The notes under the pieces are model-generated. The model had not been told where the DNA came from. It did not search any database and saw only the letters and a list, made by a program, of their open reading frames with translations. Of a stretch of DNA of 5,553 nt, positions 1-5,441 are shown one piece after another; position 1 is the first letter of the stretch; each line of letters starts with the position of its first letter. The position numbers were made by a program, and so were the translations under genes. Origin of the DNA: Acidimicrobiia bacterium (GTDB lineage Bacteria > Actinomycetota > Acidimicrobiia > Spongiisociales > ZC4RG35); NCBI GenBank assembly GCA_030623125.1, contig JAUXMQ010000097.1, positions 1 to 5,553 on the forward strand, read 5' to 3'.

Positions 1-3000
1 CCCACTCCCGCCCTTCACCTCCGGGTCGAAATGCACCTTCGGCGACTCGGCCCGCCCGCTCGAGATTCTCGAGCGCTGCCTCGACAACGCCAGTTGGGAG
101 ATTCAAGGATGTCGAAGCCTCCGTTGATGTGAAGGGGCCATGAGTCCTCGCGTAGCGGCCGACTACGTCACCGAGAGGGTCTTCAACTGGCTCGAGGAAT
201 GTATGGGGAACACCGGGGGGAGGTTGGACCCCAAGACCGTCCCTGAGCCGGGCAACGTCTTCAATGGCTGCCCATCTTGGCTCTCCGCCAACGACGACCT
301 CGACAGTCCTTCTCCGGTCACGGAGATCCTCCAGGGCACCGAGAACATCGACGCTCGAGGTCCGAACCTCTATGTCCACGATTGAAAGCGGCCCCAGGTC
401 ACGGAGGAGGTCATGGAGTCGATCCGGGCTTGTCGCTCTGCGGTTGTCTGTCAGATGCTGTAGTTCGAGTTCCACCGCAGCGACGACTTCCGGATCGATC
501 AGCTCCCGCAGCTCACCTTCCCCCAGAAGCTCTCTGAGCAGGTCTCGGTCGAGTGTCAGCGCTGCGGCGCGTCTCTCCGCGAGCGGGGCGTCGGCTTCGT
601 ACAGATAGGCGGCCACGAACGAGAAGAGCAGCGAGGACGCGAAAGGACTTGGCCCATGGGTGTCAACGGATGCCACCCGTATCCTCCGTGAACGGATCTG
701 GCCAAGGACCTCCTGAAGCGAGGGGAGATCGAAGTCGTCTTGGAGAATCTCGCGGTAGACCTCGAGCAGGATCGGAAATGATCCGAACTGGCGAGCGACG
801 CCGAGGAGGTCGGCCGACTTGCGTCGCTGCAACCACAAAGGGGTGCGTTCGCCTGGCCGTCGGCGGGGCAGAAGCAGTGCTCGACCGGCGGCCTCACGGA
901 ACCGTGCTGCGAACAGGGCGGTGTCGGCGAGATGATCGAACAGAAGCGCTTCGACTTCTTCAGGGTCGAGTACCAGATCTTCGGCCTCCGGCGGATCGTC
1001 GGAGTCGGGGAATCGGAATGCGATGCCGTCGTCCGACCAGATCACGTCCACGTCGGTCCCGTAGCGACTCCTGAAACGATGGCGAAGGGCCATGCCCCAC
1101 GGAGCATGAATCCTGGCTCCAAGCGGAGAGAGGAGCACCACACGCCAATCGCCGATCTCGTCCCGGAAGCGCTCGACGACGATGGTGCGATCGGTGGGCA
1201 GGACTCCTGTGGCGTCTTTCTCCTCGTGGATGTATGAGATCAGATTGCGCGCCGCGAATTCGTCGAGGCCGTACTCGTCTCCGAGGATCGTCTCGGCGGC
1301 CTCTCGATCACGCCCGGCTGTCTCTCGGACGAACTTCCCTATGGCGAGCCCGGTTTCGAGCTGTCGACCAAACATGTCTCCATGCCAGAAGGGCATCTTC
1401 GCCGCGACGTTGCCCGGTGCAGGAACGACCTCGACCTTGTCATGGGTTATCCGGGTGATACGCCATGCGCTCGAGCCGAGGAGGAAACTATCGCCCTCTC
1501 GAGACTCATAGACCATCTCCTCATCGAGTTCGCCAACCCGACTTCCGTCGGGAAGTGTCACCCGGTAGAGACCACGGTCGGGAATCGTTCCGGGGTTGGT
1601 CACCGCGAGTTGTCTGGCCCCCGGTCTTGCTGACACCGCTCCGGTGGCGCGATCCCAGGTGATCCGGGGTCTCAGTTCCGCGAATAGATCGGACGGGTAC
1701 CGACCAGAGAGCATGTCGAGGGTCTCGTCAAAGACCTGGCGGCTCAGTTCTGAGTAGGGCGATGCTCGTCGTGTTATCTCGTAGAGATCGTCGGCTGTTG
1801 TGTCTCCAGAGACGGTTTGTGCCACCAGTTGCTGGCAAAGGACGTCAATCGGGTTAGTTGGCACTCGCGTCTGCTCGACATGGCGTTTGGCCATCTCCGC
1901 GGCAACAACGGTTGCCACGAGCAGATCCCCCCGGTATTTCGGAAACACCTTTGCCCTTGAAACGCCACCCACATGATGTCCGGATCTTCCAACCCGTTGA
2001 AGCCCGGAGGCGACAGAGATTGGCGCTTCCACCTGGAGCACCAGATCAACGGCGCCCATATCGATCCCAAGCTCCAATGACGATGTGGCTACTACAGCCT
2101 TTATCTCTCCGCGCTTGAGCGCCTCTTCGATTTCGAGACGTTGCTCTCTTGCCACCGATCCGTGGTGGGCGCGGGCGAGGTCTTCTCCGGCAAGGTTGTT
2201 CAACTCCGAGCAGATTCGCTCGGCGAGACGACGCGAGTTGGCAAAGACGATGGTGCTGTTGTGGTCCCTGATGTGCCTGAGCAGTCGGGGGTAGATGGCC
2301 GGCCAAATCGACCGGATAGGTACGTCGTCAGGATCGAGAGGATCAGGCTCACCGGGTTCGTCCATATCTTCGACGGGGACGACGATCTCCAGGTCGAGCT
2401 CGCGATCGTGGGGCACGTCGATGATGGTGACCGGTCTCGGCCTCCAGTCGTCGTCCTCGATGGTGCCACCCGCGAGGAATCGAGCAATCTCGTCCAATGG
2501 ACGCTGGGTCGCCGATAGGCCGATCCGTTGTGGTGATAAATCCGTGATCTCCTCGAGTCTTTCGAGAGAGAGGGCCAGGTGGACGCCGCGTTTGGTTCCG
2601 GCCACGGCATGAACCTCATCCACGATCACCCAGCGGACGCTTCGGAACACCGATCGAACGGCGGAGGTCAGCATCAGATAGAGCGACTCCGGTGTGGTGA
2701 TCAGGATGTCGGGTGGGTTTCGCTCCATTCGGCGGCGATCCTCCTGAGGGGTGTCGCCGGTCCTGAGGAAGGTCGTCAGCTCGGGTAGCGGGTCAGCGCC
2801 GAGACGTTCGGCGGCATGGCGGATACCCGCCAGTGGGGCTCTCAGGTTGCGGTCGACGTCGTGTGCAAGGGCCTTCATGGGGGAGATGTAGAGCACCCGG
2901 CATCGTTTGGCCTTTTGGGGGGCCGGCTCGGTGAGAAGCTGATCCAGGGTCCATAGGAAAGCGGCCAGCGTCTTACCTGACCCCGTCGGGGCGTGTATCA

Positions 3001-3118
3001 GGGTGTGATCTCCGTCGGCGATTGCCGGCCAACCCAACTCCTGAGCCTTGGTTGGTTCGTTGAATGAAGCCTCGAACCACGTCCTGGTTGCCGGTGCAAA
3101 TGCCTTCAGCGGATCCAC
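1..3118 (-). CDS. lhr: Lhr-type ATP-dependent helicase, long form, C-terminus cut by the left window edge
   Basis: The frame is open from a GTG at 3118 to the left edge: 1039 residues with no stop. Superfamily 2 helicase motifs appear in order: Walker A APTGSGKT (residues 43-50), DEVH box (167-170), SAT (202-204), IVFANSRR (290-297), TSSLELGID (345-353) and QRVGRSGH (374-381). Lhr-specific blocks follow: TNPGTIPDRG (507-516), KMPFWHG (574-580), SPLGARIHAPWG (664-675), WSDDG (694-698) and a DEAD/H-associated segment around 820-863. After about 885 comes sequence typical of the long-form C-terminal domain, including DPLGDVVGRYARTHGPF (980-996). Family knowledge: actinobacterial Lhr is a cytoplasmic, ssDNA-dependent ATPase that translocates 3' to 5' and unwinds duplexes, RNA:DNA hybrids included; it is linked to DNA repair. 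Long forms run to about 1500 residues, so roughly a third is missing here. The GTG start fits the family N-terminus (DPLKAFAPATRTWFEASF) and has an AGG at 3123-3125. The frame stays open to an ATG at 3238, but that start would overlap the preceding gene. Confidence 0.96.
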   Translation of the reverse strand, partial: MDPLKAFAPATRTWFEASFNEPTKAQELGWPAIADGDHTLIHAPTGSGKTLAAFLWTLDQLLTEPAPQKAKRCRVLYISPMKALAHDVDRNLRAPLAGIRHAAERLGADPLPELTTFLRTGDTPQEDRRRMERNPPDILITTPESLYLMLTSAVRSVFRSVRWVIVDEVHAVAGTKRGVHLALSLERLEEITDLSPQRIGLSATQRPLDEIARFLAGGTIEDDDWRPRPVTIIDVPHDRELDLEIVVPVEDMDEPGEPDPLDPDDVPIRSIWPAIYPRLLRHIRDHNSTIVFANSRRLAERICSELNNLAGEDLARAHHGSVAREQRLEIEEALKRGEIKAVVATSSLELGIDMGAVDLVLQVEAPISVASGLQRVGRSGHHVGGVSRAKVFPKYRGDLLVATVVAAEMAKRHVEQTRVPTNPIDVLCQQLVAQTVSGDTTADDLYEITRRASPYSELSRQVFDETLDMLSGRYPSDLFAELRPRITWDRATGAVSARPGARQLAVTNPGTIPDRGLYRVTLPDGSRVGELDEEMVYESREGDSFLLGSSAWRITRITHDKVEVVPAPGNVAAKMPFWHGDMFGRQLETGLAIGKFVRETAGRDREAAETILGDEYGLDEFAARNLISYIHEEKDATGVLPTDRTIVVERFRDEIGDWRVVLLSPLGARIHAPWGMALRHRFRSRYGTDVDVIWSDDGIAFRFPDSDDPPEAEDLVLDPEEVEALLFDHLADTALFAARFREAAGRALLLPRRRPGERTPLWLQRRKSADLLGVARQFGSFPILLEVYREILQDDFDLPSLQEVLGQIRSRRIRVASVDTHGPSPFASSLLFSFVAAYLYEADAPLAERRAAALTLDRDLLRELLGEGELRELIDPEVVAAVELELQHLTDNRRATSPDRLHDLLRDLGPLSIVDIEVRTSSVDVLGALEDLRDRRRTVEVVVGGEPRWAAIEDVARLRDGLGVQPPPGVPHTFLEPVEDPLGDVVGRYARTHGPFTSTEASTSLNLPTGVVEAALENLERAGRVAEGAFRPGGEGREW

Positions 3119-3136
3119 GACACCTAACGTATCAGG

Positions 3137-3159
3137 GGGCGGCGACAAGAACTCCGCCC
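3137..3159 (-). other. Possible GC-rich hairpin in the lhr leader
   Basis: In the 49-bp gap between the small membrane-protein gene and lhr, 6-bp arms GGGCGG and CCGCCC (minus-strand sense) are separated by an 11-base loop. No run of T follows, so it is not a convincing intrinsic terminator. It ends 18 bases before the lhr GTG and could shape the leader RNA. In DNA this rich in GC, a 6-bp stem may be chance. Confidence 0.25.
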
Positions 3160-3167
3160 GGGGTCGG

Positions 3168-3362
3168 TCAGACCTTGCGGTTGGCGAGACTCTGGGCGGA
3201 AATGGCAACGAGCAGAGAGAGAACAGCTGCGCCGCCATACACGAAGACTGTCCCTGTGCCAAACACTTGACCTATCTCGTCTTTGAGAAAAGAAGCGGCC
3301 GAGATGCCGGCCAACACCGACAGGGCGGCGAGACCGTAGAAGATGTAAGAAGCGATTCTCAT
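3168..3362 (-). CDS. Small protein with two predicted membrane helices, function unknown
   Basis: The product is 64 residues, beginning MRIASYIFYG. Two hydrophobic segments are visible: residues about 4-24 and about 35-57. A short polar loop containing KDE (27-29) separates them, and the tail NRKV is basic. The basic tail suggests by the positive-inside rule that both ends face the cytoplasm. There is no signal-peptide cleavage site, catalytic motif or metal-binding pattern, and I recognise no family. The frame extends upstream to 3428, but the extra 22 residues are polar, unrelated in character and overlap the HD-GYP gene, so I prefer the ATG at 3362. No Shine-Dalgarno sequence precedes this ATG; instead a -10-like TAGTAT lies 8 bases upstream, suggesting a leaderless transcript. 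It lies 25 bp after the HD-GYP stop and 49 bp before lhr, all in one direction. The hydrophobic pattern makes a real gene likely; its role is not inferable. Confidence 0.72.
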   Translation of the reverse strand: MRIASYIFYGLAALSVLAGISAASFLKDEIGQVFGTGTVFVYGGAAVLSLLVAISAQSLANRKV

Positions 3363-3370
3363 TGCGGGCC

Positions 3371-3376
3371 GGAATA
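3371..3376 (-). promoter_or_regulatory. Putative -10 box for a leaderless transcript of the small membrane-protein gene
   Basis: The minus strand reads TAGTAT, matching the actinobacterial TANNNT form. Eight bases separate it from the ATG at 3362, so initiation 7-9 bases downstream would fall at or next to the start codon. This agrees with the absence of a Shine-Dalgarno sequence. I see no good -35 element 16-18 bases upstream, which is common in actinobacterial promoters but weakens the call. Confidence 0.4.
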
Positions 3377-3387
3377 CTAGACCCGTC

Positions 3388-3963
3388 CTAGGCGATGAGC
3401 TCCAGCGGGAGTCTGTCAATGGCGGCAAGCTCCAGGAAGATGTCGACCACCGTCGGATCGAACTGGGTGCCCGCGTTTGTGCGGATCTCCTCGATCGCGT
3501 ATTCGACGGGGAGAGCCGGCTGGTAGGCCCGAACCGATGTCATCGCGTCGAAGGCGTCGGCAACGAGAACAATGCGGCTCAGGATCGGAATGTTGTCGGC
3601 CTCCAGCCCAAACGGATAGCCACCACCGTCATAACGTTCGTGGTGGTAGAGGATTGCCTCGGCGACCTTGGGCTCTAGGCGATTCCGCGTCATGGCGAAT
3701 CCCATTTCGGGATGCCTTCTCATCAACTCGAATTCCTCTTCGTTCAGCGGGCCGGGTTTGCCGAGAATTCCCGGATCGAGGTGGATCTTGCCGACATCGT
3801 GAAGGACGCCCGCCAGAGCGAGTCGGTCGAGATCGCTTTCCCCGAGCCCGATTCCGGTGCCGAGGTCGACGGACAGATCAGAAACCCGATGAACGTGACC
3901 GTGGAGGTCTTCGATCACATCCTCCATTACCTCGATCAGTATGTCTCTTGGTATTTCCTTCAT
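3388..3963 (-). CDS. Stand-alone HD-GYP domain protein, probable cyclic-di-GMP phosphodiesterase
   Basis: The product has 191 residues and is nearly all HD-GYP domain. Visible signature residues are H23 in HVHRV, the metal-binding pair in LHDVGK (H55, D56, K59), KPGPL (69-73), HPEMG (84-88), HHERYDGGGYP (107-117), DAFDAMTS (136-143), R145 and Y147, and GTQFDP (165-170). All expected metal ligands and the GYP triad are present, so it should be an active enzyme. Family knowledge: HD-GYP domains use a bi- or trinuclear metal centre to hydrolyse cyclic-di-GMP to GMP, and some act on related cyclic dinucleotides. Most are fused to receiver, PAS or GAF sensors; here only about 20 residues precede the domain, so any input must come from a partner or from expression level. 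It has no membrane segment and is likely cytoplasmic. ATG at 3963 is the only start: a stop lies in frame at 3982-3984. GGTGAG precedes it at 3967-3972, unusually close at 3 bases. Confidence 0.93.
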   Translation of the reverse strand: MKEIPRDILIEVMEDVIEDLHGHVHRVSDLSVDLGTGIGLGESDLDRLALAGVLHDVGKIHLDPGILGKPGPLNEEEFELMRRHPEMGFAMTRNRLEPKVAEAILYHHERYDGGGYPFGLEADNIPILSRIVLVADAFDAMTSVRAYQPALPVEYAIEEIRTNAGTQFDPTVVDIFLELAAIDRLPLELIA

Positions 3964-4036
3964 TTGCTCACCACAGAACGCTCAGTTTGCCCACTCGACG
4001 CGGTCAGTGTATGGGTCGCCCGTCTCAATTGGTTTA
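3964..4036. promoter_or_regulatory. Divergent intergenic region between the HD-GYP gene and the plus-strand orphan
   Basis: This 73-bp gap must hold promoters for both divergent genes unless they are read from outside. On the minus strand, TACACT (4006-4011) fits a TANNNT -10 box and would give a leader of about 35 bases for HD-GYP, but no good -35 sits at standard spacing. On the plus strand, TTTAAT (4033-4038) lies 7 bases before the second in-frame ATG at 4046, the geometry expected of a leaderless transcript. Both assignments rest on pattern only. Confidence 0.4.
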
Positions 4037-4669
4037 ATGGCCGTCATGGATGTGGCAACAGACCTGGTGGAAGTCTTTTTGCGGTCCAACGGCTATCTGA
4101 CATTGTCGGAACTTCAGATCCAGTCCTTGAACAAAAGAGGCGATTGGGAAACCGTCACAGATGTGGACATTCTCGCACTGCGGTTCCCCGGACGGGTGTT
4201 CATCGCTGATGCCCACAATCCGACCCTGGCGTCCGAATTGGAGGTTCCGGGTGTACCGCTCTACCTCGAAGAAGACACCATCGATGTCATCGTCGGTGAG
4301 GTGAAACAAGGCGAGGCGTCATTCAACCCGTCGTTGACCAAGCACGAGACGCTGCACACGGCCTTGCACCGACTCAGCTGGATCTACTCCGATGGCGATC
4401 TCGATCGGGTTGTCGAGGACTTGCGGGATACAGGTGTGTGCCACACACCGGCGAGAGGTGGCGGCACGGTGCGAACCCGCATTGTCGCTTTCGGTCAGGC
4501 GTCTGAAGTGACCATGAACGTCATACCGTTACAGGTGATCATCGAGCGCGCACTCGATGCTCTCCAGAGCCATGACGCCCTTCTGCGTTCGGCGCGCTCG
4601 TCGAGTCCCGCGGCGGCAATGCTGAAGCTTCTGCACAAGACGGGGTTCCGATTCAGTCGCGACCCTTGA
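4037..4669 (+). CDS. Uncharacterised protein with a PD-(D/E)XK-like nuclease pattern
   Basis: From the ATG at 4037 the product has 210 residues; I do not recognise the gene. The N-terminal half resembles a restriction-endonuclease-type fold: helix DLVEVFLRSNGY with E12 and G19, strand TDVDILAL with D42 and D44, then a predicted strand DVIVGEVKQG giving E88-x-K90. E, then D, then ExK is the usual order of metal-binding residues in PD-(D/E)XK nucleases and in YraN-like proteins, though about 44 residues separate D44 from E88. After ExK come SFNPSLTKHETLHTALHRLSW (in part; 95-115), an acidic region and an RTRIVAFG strand near 151-158. There is no signal peptide, membrane helix or zinc site. Start choice is uncertain: ATG 4046 suits a leaderless promoter, while ATG 3941 would add 32 uncharacteristic residues and overlap the divergent gene. 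No Shine-Dalgarno precedes any of them. The 3' end overlaps the convergent crotonase gene. A role on nucleic acid is inference only. Confidence 0.8.
   Translation: MAVMDVATDLVEVFLRSNGYLTLSELQIQSLNKRGDWETVTDVDILALRFPGRVFIADAHNPTLASELEVPGVPLYLEEDTIDVIVGEVKQGEASFNPSLTKHETLHTALHRLSWIYSDGDLDRVVEDLRDTGVCHTPARGGGTVRTRIVAFGQASEVTMNVIPLQVIIERALDALQSHDALLRSARSSSPAAAMLKLLHKTGFRFSRDP
4433..4449. repeat. Perfect 17-bp inverted repeat inside the orphan gene
   Basis: Two 8-bp arms, GGTGTGTG and CACACACC, flank a single central C. It lies inside the plus-strand coding region, where it encodes G-V-C-H-T-P (residues 133-138). As RNA it could fold only with the innermost pairs opened. It might instead be a dimeric protein-binding site on DNA, but no promoter lies nearby, so chance is possible. 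Confidence 0.45.
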
Positions 4670-5441
4670 GTCGCTCGATGTATTGATTGATTGCCGTCTC
4701 GTGCTCAGGCGTTGAATGAGCCACCGCCTGGAGCGCGGCCGAGAATTCCAAGAATGGGTCGAGATCCATGGTCTTCGACTGACGGAGGAGACGTTTGGCC
4801 AATACCACTGCCGGTCGCGGTTTTGAGGCGATGGATCTCGCCAGTTTCATGACGTGGTCTTCGATCTTGTTCTCCGGGACCACGCTGAGGAGGACACCGA
4901 GTCTGACTGCTTCGTCGGCGTCTATAGAGCGGGCAGTCAGTGAGAGCTCAGTGGCGCGCTGCCAGCCCACTACTCGGGGAAGAAGCCATGCGCCACCGTC
5001 ACCGGGGATGATTCCCATCTCGATGAACGTATGAGCGAAGCGGGCACGTGGAGTGCCGACGCGAAGGTCACAGCCAAGAACCAGATCGAAACCGGCGCCG
5101 ATCGCAGGTCCGTTGACCGCGGCGATCGTGACCAAGTCGGTCGTGGCCATGAACCGTGTCAGCTGCTGAATGGATTCTCGATACTTCTCCATGATCTGGG
5201 CCGGGTTGCCGGCGAAAAGACCCTCCTTGGCGGCCATGTCCTTGACATTTCCACCCGCCGAAAAAGCCGGACCCTCAGCCTGGAGCACCAGCACACCGAT
5301 GTCCCGGTCCGTCTCGGCGTCATCGATGGCGTCGATGAGCTCCTCGAGCATCTCTCCGCCAGTCAGTGCGTTGCGGGTATCGGGTTGAGCAAGTGTCATT
5401 ACGGCAACTCCCTCGGCGAGGCTTGTCTTGACGGAGCTCAC
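4653..5441 (-). CDS. Crotonase-fold enoyl-CoA hydratase/isomerase family protein
   Basis: The product is 262 residues, the usual length for single-domain crotonases. The oxyanion-hole segments are FSAGGNVKDM (60-69) and NGPAIGAGFDLVLGCD (110-125); backbone amides near G63 and G115 would hold the thioester carbonyl. RFAHTFIEMGIIPGDGG (134-150) and WLLPRVVG (152-159) follow, then SIDADEAVRLGV (172-183), the usual trimer-forming part. In classical hydratases the two catalytic glutamates correspond to rat E144 and E164. By hand alignment on the IPG turn, the first is D119 here and the second is F139, with E141 two residues later. This resembles isomerase-type members such as PaaG more than true hydratases, so the substrate and reaction stay open. 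It acts in the cytoplasm on acyl-CoA. The start is GTG at 5441, preceded by GAGGGG five bases away, and the GTGA overlaps the upstream gene's stop. Its 3' end overlaps the convergent orphan gene by 17 bp. Confidence 0.93.
   Translation of the reverse strand: MSSVKTSLAEGVAVMTLAQPDTRNALTGGEMLEELIDAIDDAETDRDIGVLVLQAEGPAFSAGGNVKDMAAKEGLFAGNPAQIMEKYRESIQQLTRFMATTDLVTIAAVNGPAIGAGFDLVLGCDLRVGTPRARFAHTFIEMGIIPGDGGAWLLPRVVGWQRATELSLTARSIDADEAVRLGVLLSVVPENKIEDHVMKLARSIASKPRPAVVLAKRLLRQSKTMDLDPFLEFSAALQAVAHSTPEHETAINQYIERLKGRD

Noticed and set aside
58..74. Inverted repeat GCTCGAG-ATT-CTCGAGC
   Set aside because: It arises from repeated Leu-Glu codons in the lhr frame (A-L-E-N-L-E-R). There is no sign of a regulatory role.
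140..385. Plus-strand open frame of 81 codons
   Set aside because: It is exactly codon-aligned with, and antisense to, the lhr frame, which carries a clear family sequence here (DPLGDVVGRYARTHGPF). The plus-strand product has no recognisable feature.
553..1074. Plus-strand open frame of 173 codons, rich in Arg
   Set aside because: It is antisense to the lhr core. An Arg/Pro-rich composition is typical of a shadow frame in high-GC DNA.
1537..1552. Hairpin with 6-bp arms and a GGAA loop in the lhr mRNA
   Set aside because: It is a GNRA-like loop, but it sits deep in the coding region and encodes a normal family stretch. Such short GC stems are expected by chance.
2200..2619. Minus-strand frame of 139 codons on the same strand as lhr
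   Set aside because: It is a shifted frame inside lhr. The true frame carries the DEVH box, SAT and IVFANSRR over this range.
1..3118. Possibility that lhr is a frameshifted pseudogene, because many short open frames cover it
   Set aside because: Reading every codon from 3118 to 2 in one frame gives no stop, and all expected helicase and Lhr motifs are in order.
3119..3167. Intrinsic terminator between the small gene and lhr
   Set aside because: A 6-bp GC stem is present, but the 11-base loop and the lack of a following T run make termination unlikely.
3477..4037. Plus-strand open frame of 186 codons
   Set aside because: It lies opposite the HD-GYP gene, whose motifs are all intact. The plus-strand product is Arg-rich and low in complexity.
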